Of a stretch of 64,000 nucleotides of DNA, positions 27,398-37,175 are shown piece after piece (within the stretch, counting starts at the first letter, position 1; every line of letters starts with the position of its first letter). A model generated the notes under the pieces. It made no database searches. It was given only the letters and a program-made list of their open reading frames with translations, and was not told where the DNA came from. The position numbers and the translations under genes are program-made. Origin of the DNA: Ferriphaselus sp. R-1 (lineage in GTDB: Bacteria; Pseudomonadota; Gammaproteobacteria; Burkholderiales; Gallionellaceae); the NCBI RefSeq assembly GCF_000746095.1, contig NZ_JQKP01000011.1, positions 1 through 64,000 of the forward strand, given 5' to 3'.

Positions 27398-28486
27398 CTA
27401 TTTCAACTTCACCGTCCCGCACTCCACATCCCCATTCTGCCCCCGATTCCTCAGCGCATGATCCATCAACACCAGCGCCACCATCGCTTCTGCGATGGGC
27501 GTGGCGCGTATCCCCACGCACGGGTCATGCCGCCCTTCGGTGGAGACTTCCACGGCTTCGCCTGCCTTGTTGATGCTGTGGCGTGGCAGGCGGATGCTGG
27601 AGGTCGGTTTGATCGCGTAGCGGGCGACGATGTCCTGGCCGGTGGAGATGCCGCCGAGGATGCCGCCGGCGTTGTTGCTGGCGAAGCCGGTGGGGGTGAG
27701 TTCGTCGCCGTGCTGGCTGCCGCGCTGGGTGACGCAGTCGAAGCCTGCGCCGATCTCCACGCCCTTCACGGCGTTGATGCCCATCAGCGCGTAGGCGATC
27801 TCGGCGTCCAGCCGATCAAAAATAGGCTCGCCCCAGCCGACCGGCACGCCGCTGGCGACGACGGCGAGTTTCGCGCCGATGGAGTCGCCGGATTTGCGCA
27901 GCGCGTCCATGTAGTCTTCCAGCGCGGGCACGACGCTGGCGTTGGGGGCGAAGAAGGCGTTGTGCGGCACGTCGTCCCAGCTATTGAACGGCACGAGGAC
28001 TTCGCCGAGCTGCATCAGGTAGCCGCGCACGGTGACGCCGAAACGCTCGTTCAGCCATTTTTTGGCGATGGCGCCAGCGGCGACGCGGGCAGCGGTCTCG
28101 CGGGCAGAACTGCGCCCACCGCCGCGATGGTCGCGGATGCCGTATTTCTGCCAGTAGGTGTAGTCGGCATGACCGGGGCGGAAGCTCTCGGCGATCGTGC
28201 CGTAGTCCTTGCTGCGCTGGTCGGTGTTGCGGATCAGCAGCGCGATGGGCGTGCCGGTGGTCTTGCCCTCGAACACGCCGGAGAGAATCTCAACTTCATC
28301 AGCTTCGCGGCGCTGGGTGACGTGGCGCGAGGTGCCGGGCTTGCGGCGGTCGAGATCGGGCTGGATGTCGGCGACGGAAAGCTCCATCCCCGGCGGGCAA
28401 CCATCGACGATGCAGCCGATGGCCGCGCCGTGCGATTCGCCAAAAGAAGTGACGGTGAACAGGGTTCCGAAGGTGTTTCCAGACAT
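27398..28486 (-). CDS. aroC: Chorismate synthase
   Basis: Last step of the shikimate pathway: 5-enolpyruvylshikimate-3-phosphate to chorismate, using reduced FMN. 362 residues starting [20 protein letters not shown], with the family blocks [32 protein letters not shown] and [21 protein letters not shown] 13-codon longer frame exists, but this start gives the standard N-terminus and has GAGAG upstream. Chorismate feeds pabB, found elsewhere in this window. It appears to be a single gene. Confidence 0.97.
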   Translation of the reverse strand: MSGNTFGTLFTVTSFGESHGAAIGCIVDGCPPGMELSVADIQPDLDRRKPGTSRHVTQRREADEVEILSGVFEGKTTGTPIALLIRNTDQRSKDYGTIAESFRPGHADYTYWQKYGIRDHRGGGRSSARETAARVAAGAIAKKWLNERFGVTVRGYLMQLGEVLVPFNSWDDVPHNAFFAPNASVVPALEDYMDALRKSGDSIGAKLAVVASGVPVGWGEPIFDRLDAEIAYALMGINAVKGVEIGAGFDCVTQRGSQHGDELTPTGFASNNAGGILGGISTGQDIVARYAIKPTSSIRLPRHSINKAGEAVEVSTEGRHDPCVGIRATPIAEAMVALVLMDHALRNRGQNGDVECGTVKLK

Positions 28487-28594
28487 GGCGCGCTCTCGCA
28501 GAAAGTTTGCGGCGGATTTTAACATAGGCGGGTAGCCCGGAAATTCGCCATTCCCGCTACGGGCAGCGAACCGATCACAAGTACACAGACATGA

Positions 28595-28618
28595 AAAATC
28601 CCGCCGAGGCGGGATTTT
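28595..28618 (-). terminator. Intrinsic terminator after TPR gene
   Basis: Minus-strand RNA forms AAATCCCGC/GCGGGATTT around a very short loop, followed by a T run. It lies 37 bases after the stop of the gene at 28655-30400. As the stem is flanked by A and T runs, it could work in both directions. Confidence 0.75.
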
Positions 28619-28654
28619 CGTATGACCATCGACCGGGCCAACGGCCCGACAGAG

Positions 28655-30400
28655 TTACTTTTTGCCGGGCAGCACAGGCATGGATGGACGAACAATGCCG
28701 GTTCCGCTCGGTTCAGCAGCCGCGCTCGACCCACGCACAGCTGCCGGAGCTGCGGACTTGGCCGGTGCGGGAGACGCTGCCACAGAGGCAGCCTCGGCCT
28801 TTTCGTCCTTGATCAGCCAGGCATCACCCGACTTGACCAAGGTGAGCGTCTTGCCGCCGACCTCACTCAGGAGGCTGGATCGATAGGTCTGCTTGAATGT
28901 GACGCTGGCATGGGTGCTGTCAGTCAAGGTGACCTTCGCGCCGTCCACGCCGACCTTGATGAACTTCGGCTTGCTGATGCGCTGCTGGCGCGTGGCTTCC
29001 CAGGAGGAACGCGACACGCCGCCGGGCGTAGAGAAATCCTTGGCGTAGTACGACAGGTATTTCTTCGTATCCTGGCTCGACCACGCCTCCGCCCAACCAT
29101 TGACCGCACTCAGCACGGCAGTGTCAGACGATGCCGCCTTGCTCGGTGCGGGTGCAGTCTTGACCGCCGGTGCTGCGGGCTTGGCAGCCGCCGGAGCAGG
29201 AGTCACTGCTGCAACTTTGGCCGGAGCCGGGGCAGGAGCGGCGGGTTTGGCCGCTACAACTGGCGCAGCAGGCTTGGCTGGCTCTGCCTTGACGGGAGCT
29301 GCGGCAGGCGCAGTCGCCTTGAGCGACGGCGCGGCAGTGGCCGCCTTGGTTTGCACCGTGACGCTGGCCGCCGGAGCCGCCGGCTTGGTCGCCACGGGAG
29401 CAGGAGTCTCGACCGGCGTGGCGGGTGTCGCTGCCGCCACTGGCGCAGGCTTGGCCACTGCGGCTACCGGGGTAGCCGGAGCCGGTTTGGCTGCCGGGGC
29501 AGGCGCAATCTTGGGGGCATCCGGATGAGCGCCGGTGACCACCTGCCACAACGACGGTGCCGCAGCTGGCGCAGCAGGTTTGGCTGCGACCGGCGCTTCA
29601 GGTGCTGCTACTTTCTTCGGCGCAGCGACGACAGCGGGAGCCGCAGGTTTGGCGGCCACCACTGGCTCGGCGGGTTTGGCAACGGGCGCTGGAGCAGCCA
29701 CCACAGGTTTAGCCACTGGCGCGGGGGCTGCTGCCACAGGTTTGGGGGCTTCGGGCTTGGCCGCCGCGACCGGAGCCGCAGGCTTGGCGGGCTCGACCTT
29801 AGCAGGAGCGACCACAGCCGGTTTCGTCGGCTCGGTCTTCGCAGCCACCACGGCAGGAGCGAGCGGTGCCGCCGGAGCGGCTGGCTTGCTGGAGGTGATC
29901 GACTTCGCTTGTTCGCGCTTGTCCTTGGCACTGGCGTTGCGACGATCGGCATCGGTCGCGTAGCCGTAGGAAGTGCCCGCCATCTTGACGTGCAGGTCAC
30001 CCAGGTTCTCGTGGGCGATGGCATAGTTAGGCTTCAGATGGATCGCAGTCTCGAATTCGACCTTGGCCTTTTCGTACTGGCCCAGGCTGGCGTGCAGCAC
30101 GCCCAGATTGTTGTACGGCTCGGCGATGTTCGGGTAGTCGGCGACGATGGACTGGAAGAGGGCGATAGCATCGTTGGTGCGCCCTTGCTGGGTGTAAATC
30201 ACCCCCTTCAGGTAGCGCGCCTGCATATCCTTGGGGTCTTTTGCCAGTAGCGCGTTCACTTTCTCCAGCGCCTGCGTCGGCTGCCCCTGCTTGAACAGTC
30301 GATTGGCATCCTGGATATTCTCTGCGTTCGCAGGCAGGCTGAGGCAAAGAAGCATCGCACTGATCGCGGCGCGCTGGGTGAGGTGTCTGGGCATATTCAT
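28655..30400 (-). CDS. TPR protein with long Ala/Pro/Lys linker and NTF2-like C-terminal domain
   Basis: Exported protein of ~581 residues. Signal peptide to ~27 (ends ANA), three TPR-like repeats at ~30-150 (ANRLFKQGQPTQALEKVNAL, YNNLGVLHASLGQYEKAKVE), then about 250 residues of low-complexity Ala/Pro/Lys/Val. A folded domain at ~425-535 (VNGWAEAWSSQDTKKYLSYY and RQQRISKPKFIKVGV) resembles the NTF2-like C-terminal domain found on Cds6-type L,D-transpeptidases; no transpeptidase domain is present. The linker could span the periplasm or peptidoglycan. Start among three nearby ATGs is uncertain (30394, 30400 or 30421). A terminator follows. Confidence 0.85.
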   Translation of the reverse strand: MNMPRHLTQRAAISAMLLCLSLPANAENIQDANRLFKQGQPTQALEKVNALLAKDPKDMQARYLKGVIYTQQGRTNDAIALFQSIVADYPNIAEPYNNLGVLHASLGQYEKAKVEFETAIHLKPNYAIAHENLGDLHVKMAGTSYGYATDADRRNASAKDKREQAKSITSSKPAAPAAPLAPAVVAAKTEPTKPAVVAPAKVEPAKPAAPVAAAKPEAPKPVAAAPAPVAKPVVAAPAPVAKPAEPVVAAKPAAPAVVAAPKKVAAPEAPVAAKPAAPAAAPSLWQVVTGAHPDAPKIAPAPAAKPAPATPVAAVAKPAPVAAATPATPVETPAPVATKPAAPAASVTVQTKAATAAPSLKATAPAAAPVKAEPAKPAAPVVAAKPAAPAPAPAKVAAVTPAPAAAKPAAPAVKTAPAPSKAASSDTAVLSAVNGWAEAWSSQDTKKYLSYYAKDFSTPGGVSRSSWEATRQQRISKPKFIKVGVDGAKVTLTDSTHASVTFKQTYRSSLLSEVGGKTLTLVKSGDAWLIKDEKAEAASVAASPAPAKSAAPAAVRGSSAAAEPSGTGIVRPSMPVLPGKK

Positions 30401-30570
30401 CTTATTTGATTGTGATGGCATTGATGTTCATCCGGCCCGGAAATTCCCAGACCCCCTGAGCTGCGGTGCAAGTTGTGCACCCTGTAACGACTTCCCTTGC
30501 TTTGACAGGAAGAGTGCCCGGATTTTCAGGTAAAATCGCCCGCGTTTCAATACATATTTTGATTAAGTGC

Positions 30571-32235
30571 ATGAATAGTCTTACGCCTTCGCCAGTTTCC
30601 AATTTCATTCGCAACATCATCGAGGATGATCTTGGCAGCGGCAAGCACAGCAGCATCCAGACCCGCTTCCCGCCGGAGCCGAACGGCTACCTGCACGTCG
30701 GCCACGCCAAGTCCATCTGCCTGAACTTCGGGCTGGCCAAGGATTACAGCGGCCTGTGCAACCTGCGCTTCGACGACACCAACCCGGAGAAGGAGAGCGA
30801 GGAATACGCGCAGTCCATCCAGGACGACGTGCGCTGGCTGGGCTTCCAGTGGAACGGCGACGTGCGCTGGGCCTCGGATTATTTCGATGCGCTGTACGAC
30901 TTCGCGGTGGAGCTCATCAACAAGGGCCTGGCCTACGTAGATGACCTTAGTCCCGAGCAGATGCGCGAATATCGCGGCACGCTCAAGGAGCCGGGTCGCA
31001 ACAGCCCCAACCGCGACCGCCCGGTAGCCGAAAATCTTGATCTCTTTGCGCGCATGAAAGCGGGCGAATTCGCCGACGGCGCGATGGTGCTGCGCGCCAA
31101 GATCGACATGGCCTCGCCCAACATGAACCTGCGCGACCCGGCTATCTACCGCATCCGTCGCGCGCACCACATCCGTACTGGCGACAAGTGGTGCATCTAT
31201 CCGATGTACGACTACACCCATTGCATCTCGGACGCGTTGGAAGGCATCACCCATTCCATCTGCACGCTGGAGTTCGAGGATCACCGCCCGCTATACGACT
31301 GGGTGCTGGACAACATCACCATCCCCTGCCACCCGCGCCAGTACGAGTTCTCGCGGCTGGAACTGCAATACACCATCACCAGCAAGCGCAAGTTGCTGCA
31401 ACTGGTGAACGAGAAGAAGGTTTCAGGCTGGGACGACCCGCGTATGCCGACCATCTCCGGCATGCGCCGTCGCGGCTACACGCCCGAGGGTATCCGCGAA
31501 TTCGCCAAGCGCATCGGCGTGTCCAAGAGTGCCAACAACGTGGATTTGGCGGTGCTGGAAGGCGCGATCCGTGAAGACCTGGAACTGCGCGCGCCGCGCG
31601 TGATGGCCATCATCAATCCGCTCAAAGTCACGATTACGAATGCCGAAGGCGCGTTGACCCGCGCAGCGGATTTCCACCCCAATGTGCCGGAACTGGGCAG
31701 CCGCGAGGTGCCGTTCTCCAGCGAGCTGCTCATCGAAGCCGACGACTTCGCCGAAGTGCCGCCGCCTGGCTGGAAGCGCCTCACGTTGGGCGGCGAGATC
31801 CGCCTGCGCCACAGCTACGTGATGCGCTGCGACGAAGCGATCAAGGATGAATCCGGCAAGGTGGTCGAACTCAAGTGCAGCATCGACCACGACACCTTGG
31901 GCAAGAACCCGGAAGGCCGCAAGGTCAAAGGCGTGATCCACTTCCTGTCGCGCCCGCACGCTCTGCCCGCCGAGATCCGTTTGTACGACCGCTTGTTCAC
32001 CGTGGCGGAACCCGATGGCGACAAGGAGCAGAGCTTCCTCGACTTCATCAACCCGGATTCGCTGACCGTGGTGCAAGGCTGGGTCGAGGCTGCCGTGCAG
32101 GATGCCGCGCCCGAAACACGCTACCAGTTCGAGCGCCTGGGCTATTTCGTCACTGACCGCCGCGACCATCAGCCGGGCGGGAAACTGGTGTTCAATCGCA
32201 CAGTGACACTGCGCGATGGCTGGACCAAGGGCTGA
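30571..32235 (+). CDS. glnS: Glutaminyl-tRNA synthetase
   Basis: Charges tRNA-Gln with glutamine in the cytoplasm. 554 residues, equal to the E. coli enzyme. Class I signatures: [14 protein letters not shown] (HVGH at 42-45) and TSKRK near residue 268, where the usual Met of MSK is Thr. The anticodon-binding beta-barrels fill the C-terminal half. The start is taken at [12 protein letters not shown]; an upstream extension of 35 codons lies in the promoter region. Presence of GlnRS fits beta/gammaproteobacteria. Confidence 0.97.
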   Translation: MNSLTPSPVSNFIRNIIEDDLGSGKHSSIQTRFPPEPNGYLHVGHAKSICLNFGLAKDYSGLCNLRFDDTNPEKESEEYAQSIQDDVRWLGFQWNGDVRWASDYFDALYDFAVELINKGLAYVDDLSPEQMREYRGTLKEPGRNSPNRDRPVAENLDLFARMKAGEFADGAMVLRAKIDMASPNMNLRDPAIYRIRRAHHIRTGDKWCIYPMYDYTHCISDALEGITHSICTLEFEDHRPLYDWVLDNITIPCHPRQYEFSRLELQYTITSKRKLLQLVNEKKVSGWDDPRMPTISGMRRRGYTPEGIREFAKRIGVSKSANNVDLAVLEGAIREDLELRAPRVMAIINPLKVTITNAEGALTRAADFHPNVPELGSREVPFSSELLIEADDFAEVPPPGWKRLTLGGEIRLRHSYVMRCDEAIKDESGKVVELKCSIDHDTLGKNPEGRKVKGVIHFLSRPHALPAEIRLYDRLFTVAEPDGDKEQSFLDFINPDSLTVVQGWVEAAVQDAAPETRYQFERLGYFVTDRRDHQPGGKLVFNRTVTLRDGWTKG

Positions 32236-32252
32236 TAGACCAAGGAGCAAAT

Positions 32253-32705
32253 ATGTACCAAAGAATTCTGGTTGCAGTGGATGGGAATCCCGCTTCGCGC
32301 TCACTGACCGAGGCGATCAGGCTGGCGCAGTTCGCCGATGCCACGCTGTTGCTGCTTCATGTGGACGTGATCGATCCGGTGTTGCTGTGGAACGAGGAGA
32401 ACTGGATCGTGCCGGGGTTCACCCCGATGACCGGCGAACTGGAGCGTGACCACGGACTGCTGACCGAGGTGCTGGAAAAAGTGCAGCAAGAGGGTGTCAA
32501 GGCCGAGATCAGGCAGGTGGAAGAGGCCGGACAGAATCTGGGGGCCATCATCGCCGAGCAGGCGGCCGAGTGGAAGGCCGACCTGATCGTGTCCGGCACC
32601 CATGGTCGCAAAGGCATCGATCGCTTGCTGCTGGGCAGCATCGCCGAGAATATCGTCCGCAACGCCACCGTGCCGGTGTTACTGATCCGCAGCGAACATG
32701 AGTGA
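32253..32705 (+). CDS. Universal stress protein (UspA family)
   Basis: 150-residue single Usp domain. N-terminal strand MYQRILVAVDGNPASR and C-terminal nucleotide-binding signature GTHGRKGIDRLLLGSIAENI with PVLLIR place it in the ATP-binding branch (G-x2-G-x9-GS pattern). Such proteins help survival under starvation or oxidative stress; specific role unknown. AGGAGC precedes ATG, 17 bases after glnS, and its end overlaps the next gene by 8 bases. Confidence 0.93.
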   Translation: MYQRILVAVDGNPASRSLTEAIRLAQFADATLLLLHVDVIDPVLLWNEENWIVPGFTPMTGELERDHGLLTEVLEKVQQEGVKAEIRQVEEAGQNLGAIIAEQAAEWKADLIVSGTHGRKGIDRLLLGSIAENIVRNATVPVLLIRSEHE

Positions 32706-33048
32706 CATGATCCCCGCTCCCGACGCTGAGCAGCTCAAATCCCTCAAGACGATCACACTGGTCGTATATGTCCTGTACGCCCTCTCTTACTTCACCGGCC
32801 TCACCGCCATCGTCGGCATCATCGTCAACTACGTGAAGCGGGACGATGTCGCGGGCACTTGGCTGGAAAGCCACTTCCGCTGGCAGATACGCACCTTCTG
32901 GTTCGGCTTGCTGTGGGCAATGGTGGGCGGTGCAACGGTCATCTTCGGGATCGGCTTTGCCGTGCTGTTCGCCAACTTCTGCTGGATCATCTACCGCATA
33001 GTCAAAGGTTGGCTCAACTTGAACGACAACAAACCCTTGCCAGTCTGA
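32698..33048 (+). CDS. DUF4870-like small membrane protein
   Basis: 116-residue protein with about three hydrophobic helices ([59 protein letters not shown]) and a conserved-looking middle ([14 protein letters not shown]), matching DUF4870-type proteins that I recall near cysS in betaproteobacteria. It starts inside the usp gene and ends 8 bases before cysS, so the three are probably co-transcribed. Function unknown. Confidence 0.8.
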   Translation: MSDMIPAPDAEQLKSLKTITLVVYVLYALSYFTGLTAIVGIIVNYVKRDDVAGTWLESHFRWQIRTFWFGLLWAMVGGATVIFGIGFAVLFANFCWIIYRIVKGWLNLNDNKPLPV

Positions 33049-33055
33049 ATCCCCC

Positions 33056-34525
33056 ATGCTGAAAATCTACAACACCCTGGCCCGCGACAAGCAGGACTTC
33101 CGCCCCATCGAACCGAACAACGTCCGCATGTACGTGTGCGGCATGACCGTGTACGACTATTGCCACTTAGGCCACGCGCGGGTGATGGTGGTGTTCGACA
33201 TGGTGCAGCGCTGGTTCAAGGCATCCGGCTACGACGTGACCTACGTGCGCAACATCACCGACATCGACGACAAGATCATCAAGCGCGCGGCGGAGAACAA
33301 GGAATCCATCCATGCGCTGACCCAGCGTTTCATAGCCGCGATGCACGAGGATGCCGACGCGCTGGGCGTGCAGCGCCCGGACCATGAGCCGCGCGCGACG
33401 CAGTTCGTGCCGCAGATGCTGTCCATGATCGAGGCGTTGGAGAAGAACGGACTGGCTTACCAGGCCGCCGATGGCGATGTGAATTACGCCGTGCGCAAGT
33501 TCGACGGTTACGGCAAGCTCTCCGGCAAGTCGCTGGAAGACCTGCGCGCTGGTGAGCGAGTGAACGTGGCCGAGAGCAAGAACGACCCGCTCGATTTCGT
33601 GTTGTGGAAGCACGCGAAAGACAGCGAAGCCGACGAGGTGAAGTGGGATTCCAAGTGGGGCCAGGGCCGTCCCGGCTGGCACATCGAATGTTCCGCGATG
33701 GGTTCGGAGCTGCTGGGCAAGCAGTTCGACATCCACGGCGGCGGGGCGGATTTGCAGTTTCCCCACCACGAAAACGAGATCGCCCAGAGCGAGGGTGCGC
33801 ACGGCTGCCAGTACGTGAACTACTGGATGCACAACGGCTTCATCCGCGTGGACAACGAGAAGATGTCCAAGTCGCTCGGAAACTTCTTCACCATCCGCGA
33901 GGTGCTGAAGAAATACGACGCCGAAGTGGTGCGCTTCTTCATCCTGCGCGCCCACTACCGCAGCCCGCTGAACTACTCCGATGCCCACCTGGACGATGCC
34001 AAGGGCGCGCTGACACGGCTTTATACCGCCCTTAAAGCCGTTCGTGCTGAGCCTGTCGAAGCACGCCCTTCGACAGCACCCGCAAGGAGTACGCCGGTGG
34101 GTGCCCCGCCGTTGCGCGGCGACCCTTCCGCAGGCTCAGGGCGAACAGGAGATGTGGACTGGAACGAACCCCACGCCCAGCGTTTCCGCGCGGCGATGGA
34201 CGACGACTTTGGCACCTCTGAAGCCATCGCCGTGTTGTTCGATCTCGCCAACGAGGTGAACAAGACTCGTTCGACTGAGCTGGCCGCGCAGCTCAAGGCT
34301 CTGGCCGGCGTGCTCGGCCTGTTGCAGCGCGAGCCACAGGAATTCCTGCAAGCCGGGTCAAGCGATGGGTTGGACGATGCGGCTATCCAGACACAGATCG
34401 AAGCCCGCGCCGCCGCCAAGAAAGCCCGCGATTTCGCCGAGGCCGACCGCATCCGCAAGGCCTTGCTGGAAGCGGGTATCGTGCTGGAAGACGGGCCGCA
34501 GGGCACCACTTGGCGACGCAGTTGA
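33056..34525 (+). CDS. cysS: Cysteinyl-tRNA synthetase with in-frame repeat insertion
   Basis: Charges tRNA-Cys. HIGH-type motif in [15 protein letters not shown] (its Cys is a zinc ligand), zinc-site block [14 protein letters not shown], and [10 protein letters not shown] at ~277-286. The protein is 489 residues against ~461 in E. coli. The excess is a stretch of about 38 residues near 328-365 ([12 protein letters not shown] through [10 protein letters not shown]) encoded by a palindromic repeat at 34040-34146; normal sequence resumes at [11 protein letters not shown]. The insertion lies between the catalytic part and the anticodon domain and keeps the frame, so the enzyme is presumably active. 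Weak ribosome binding site. Confidence 0.95.
   Translation: MLKIYNTLARDKQDFRPIEPNNVRMYVCGMTVYDYCHLGHARVMVVFDMVQRWFKASGYDVTYVRNITDIDDKIIKRAAENKESIHALTQRFIAAMHEDADALGVQRPDHEPRATQFVPQMLSMIEALEKNGLAYQAADGDVNYAVRKFDGYGKLSGKSLEDLRAGERVNVAESKNDPLDFVLWKHAKDSEADEVKWDSKWGQGRPGWHIECSAMGSELLGKQFDIHGGGADLQFPHHENEIAQSEGAHGCQYVNYWMHNGFIRVDNEKMSKSLGNFFTIREVLKKYDAEVVRFFILRAHYRSPLNYSDAHLDDAKGALTRLYTALKAVRAEPVEARPSTAPARSTPVGAPPLRGDPSAGSGRTGDVDWNEPHAQRFRAAMDDDFGTSEAIAVLFDLANEVNKTRSTELAAQLKALAGVLGLLQREPQEFLQAGSSDGLDDAAIQTQIEARAAAKKARDFAEADRIRKALLEAGIVLEDGPQGTTWRRS
34040..34146. repeat. Palindromic element inserted in cysS
   Basis: Left arm GTTCGTGCTGAGCCTGTCGA(AG) at 34040-34061 and right arm at 34125-34146 (CTTCCGCAGGCTCAGGGCGA, then AC) are imperfect inverted copies. 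Inside the left end a perfect 7-base stem, GTCGAAG/CTTCGAC (34055-34061 and 34068-34074), occurs. The arm is shared with the bioA element at 51289-51310. From memory the GAGCCTGTCGAAG family is a widespread proteobacterial dispersed repeat. Confidence 0.8.
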
Positions 34526-34596
34526 GCCAGCCCTCTCGCCTTCCCTGAGCACAGTCACCTGCCGGAAACTCCGCGTGCCACCCGCCCCGTTCCCTG

Positions 34597-36663
34597 TCAG
34601 CGTAGCGTCGGCAGCAGCACGAGTTGTCGGAACTCGTCTGCCGGGACCGGGTGACTGAAGAAATCACCTTGCGCCTGCTGGCATCCCATGCCGGACAGCA
34701 TGTCGACCTGCTCCTGCGTCTCCACCCCTTCTGCCAGCACTACCACCGCCAGACTCCTGCCCAGGCCGATCACCGCGTCGCAGATGGATTTGTCATCCAG
34801 GTTATCCGGCAACTCCGTCACAAAGCTGCGGTCTATCTTGAGTTTGGCGATGGGGAAATGCTTGAGGTAGGCCAGGGATGAATAGCCGGTGCCGAAGTCG
34901 TCCAGCACCAGCTGCACCCCCATCTCGGCGATCTGCCTCAGGATCAGGATGGATTCGCTGGACTGATTGGTGAGGATGGACTCAGTCAGCTCCAGATCGA
35001 GCAGCGCTGGATCCAGACCGGACTCCTTTAGCGCGACACGGATGCGCGCCAGCACATGCACGTCCGACAATTGCCGGGGAGAAAGGTTGACCGAGACGAA
35101 CAGGGGATGCCCGAACTCGGCACGCCAAACCATGGCTTCGTGGCAAGCGGTGCGGAGCACCCACTCGCCGAGAGGGACGATGAGGCCGTTCTCTTCCGCC
35201 AACGGGATGAATTCATCGGGCAACAACAAGCCGCGCTCGGGGTGCCGCCAGCGGACCAAGGCCTCCGCCCCCACCAAGGTGTGAGTCTCGCCCAGGATAT
35301 AGATCGGCTGGTAGTAGACCTCCAGCTCCGCCTCATCCAGCGCCTGCCGCAACTCTCCCTCCAGTTTCAGCCGCTGCCCCTGGTCGGCCAGCAGGGCCTG
35401 GCGGAACTCCTGATGGTTGTTCTTGCCGCGATGCTTGGCATCGTACATCGCGACATCGGCAAAGCGCAGCGCGTTGCCGAACTCCGTAGTGTCCTCGGGC
35501 AACAAGACAGAGCCGATGGATATCCCGACGAGGATGTCATGCCCTTCGATGCGGACCGGATGTGACAGCACCTCCAGAAACTTCTGCGCCACTCGCCCGA
35601 TCTCGTCGCGCCCACCCACTTCGGTCAGCAGGACCGCGAACTCATCCCCGCCCAAGCGGCTGATCTCGTCCTCGATCCGGATCACACTGCGCATGCGATC
35701 GGCGACGGAACGCAACAACACATCACCGACATGGTGGCCGTAGGTATCGTTCACCCGCTTGAAGTTGTCGAGATCCAGGAACAGCAGCGCGATGCCAGCT
35801 TGGCGTTCCTCAATATCCTGCAACAGGCCGCGCAGGCGATGCTCGAAATAATGACGGTTGGTCAACTGGGTGACGTTGTCGTAATGCGCCAGCCGGTCGA
35901 GTTTGATCTCCATTTCGCGGCGCTGGCGCAGCTCTTCCGACAGCGCACGGTTGTTGTCCTCGATCTGCTGGATCATCTGGTTGAAACTCTCGGCCAGCTC
36001 ACCGACCTCATCATGTGCGCAGATCTCGGCCCGATGAGAGTAATCGCCGCGCCGGGATAGATGTTGCATCAACCCGGACAGCTTGCTGAGCGGAGCCAAC
36101 AGGCGTGGCAGCAGGTAGTAGATGATCAAGCCGCCCAACATCGCCGCCAGCAACATGCCCATCAACACGGTGCCAACCAGGGAAATGACGCGTTGTCGCA
36201 GAGTGTGTACATCTTCACGCACCAACAGCATCCCGATCGGCTGCTGCTCTATGCGGATAGGCATCCAGACTTCCAGGAAGTCCCCCGCCAGAATCACCCG
36301 TTCACTCTGCAGGGGCTCTGCGCTCATCCCGACCGACATGGCATTGCCCCGTTGCACGAACGACTTGCCCTGCTCGTCGAATACCGCCACATACAACACC
36401 CGCTTGTCTATCTGCAAAGCGCCCAGCGTCTCGGTCACAGCTTTGGGATCGTGGAACAACAGTCCGGCTGCGGCATTGTCAGCGACCACGCGCGCACGGG
36501 TCATCGCATCCACCTCCGCCTGATCGCGGATTCCCTCCCAAGCCCACCAGGAGATCGCCGCCGCCCCGACCAGGGCAGCCAGAAACATGGCGAGCAGGTT
36601 GATGAGCAGCAGCTTGTAGCGCAAGCGCATGTCCGTCCAATGATCGAGCCACCATCTGCTCAT
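34597..36663 (-). CDS. Membrane GGDEF-EAL protein (YfiN-like sensor)
   Basis: Bifunctional candidate for making and breaking c-di-GMP, 688 residues. Membrane helix ~17-40; periplasmic domain ~41-160 resembling CHASE8 (NAAAGLLFHDPKAVTETLGA); second helix ~160-185; HAMP; GGDEF ~255-420 with intact RLGGDEF and inhibitory site RIED; EAL ~430-680 with intact GAEALVRW, ELTES, DDFGTGYSSL and EGVET. Both active sites look complete, so direction of activity cannot be told. ATG 36663 lies directly behind the stop of the yfiR-like gene, suggesting coupling. A CHASE8-like sensor beside YfiR matches the YfiN/TpbB arrangement, where YfiR restrains the cyclase. Confidence 0.93.
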   Translation of the reverse strand: MSRWWLDHWTDMRLRYKLLLINLLAMFLAALVGAAAISWWAWEGIRDQAEVDAMTRARVVADNAAAGLLFHDPKAVTETLGALQIDKRVLYVAVFDEQGKSFVQRGNAMSVGMSAEPLQSERVILAGDFLEVWMPIRIEQQPIGMLLVREDVHTLRQRVISLVGTVLMGMLLAAMLGGLIIYYLLPRLLAPLSKLSGLMQHLSRRGDYSHRAEICAHDEVGELAESFNQMIQQIEDNNRALSEELRQRREMEIKLDRLAHYDNVTQLTNRHYFEHRLRGLLQDIEERQAGIALLFLDLDNFKRVNDTYGHHVGDVLLRSVADRMRSVIRIEDEISRLGGDEFAVLLTEVGGRDEIGRVAQKFLEVLSHPVRIEGHDILVGISIGSVLLPEDTTEFGNALRFADVAMYDAKHRGKNNHQEFRQALLADQGQRLKLEGELRQALDEAELEVYYQPIYILGETHTLVGAEALVRWRHPERGLLLPDEFIPLAEENGLIVPLGEWVLRTACHEAMVWRAEFGHPLFVSVNLSPRQLSDVHVLARIRVALKESGLDPALLDLELTESILTNQSSESILILRQIAEMGVQLVLDDFGTGYSSLAYLKHFPIAKLKIDRSFVTELPDNLDDKSICDAVIGLGRSLAVVVLAEGVETQEQVDMLSGMGCQQAQGDFFSHPVPADEFRQLVLLPTLR

Positions 36664-36665
36664 GG

Positions 36666-37175
36666 TCACCACACCTTCCTGGCCAGCTTGAGCAGGTGAG
36701 AACTCAACTTGAGCCCCACCTGCTGCGCTGCACTCTGATTGATCTCAAACTCGATACGGTTGTTGGCGGAGACCAGCGCGATGATCGCCGGACTGGGAGC
36801 CAGCCCGTTGGATTCGGTCACGGTAAGCACCGGCACCTCCCTCAATTGCTCTGCCAGGTAGGGCAGATTACCGCGCTCGGAAGCCGCGATGAACAGCAGC
36901 TGACAGCCCCTAGCCTCGGCGACCGAATACACCTGCATCGATCTCACCGTCGCACCACGCACGGTCTTGCGTGTGATCGGCTGCATCGCGTCACCGAAAG
37001 GGTCGTTACCCATCACGCAGAACTGCAAGGTGGCATGCTGCGACGGCCATTCCGTGTACAAGGCGAAGTTATAGAGGAACGCGGCTTTCAGCTCATACTC
37101 GCCGACGGCGCGTGCCGAAGCAGGGAGCAGCAGCCCCAGCAGCAACAGCAAGGGCACGGCGTATCTAGTCTGCAT
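36666..37175 (-). CDS. YfiR-family periplasmic regulator (DUF4154)
   Basis: 169-residue exported protein: signal peptide 1-23 (ends ARA), then EYELKAAFLYNFALYTEWPS, the opening of the DUF4154/YfiR family. Cysteines 53 and 91 could form the redox-sensitive pair described for YfiR. Known YfiR binds the periplasmic domain of the cyclase YfiN and keeps it off. Here the gene lies between a TonB receptor (11-base overlap) and the GGDEF-EAL protein, so the receptor may feed a signal to YfiR. Confidence 0.9.
   Translation of the reverse strand: MQTRYAVPLLLLLGLLLPASARAVGEYELKAAFLYNFALYTEWPSQHATLQFCVMGNDPFGDAMQPITRKTVRGATVRSMQVYSVAEARGCQLLFIAASERGNLPYLAEQLREVPVLTVTESNGLAPSPAIIALVSANNRIEFEINQSAAQQVGLKLSSHLLKLARKVW

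Noticed and set aside
28655..30400. Ala/Pro-rich plus-strand frames opposite the TPR protein
   Set aside because: Low-complexity Ala/Gly strings caused by the GC-rich repeats of the real gene on the minus strand.
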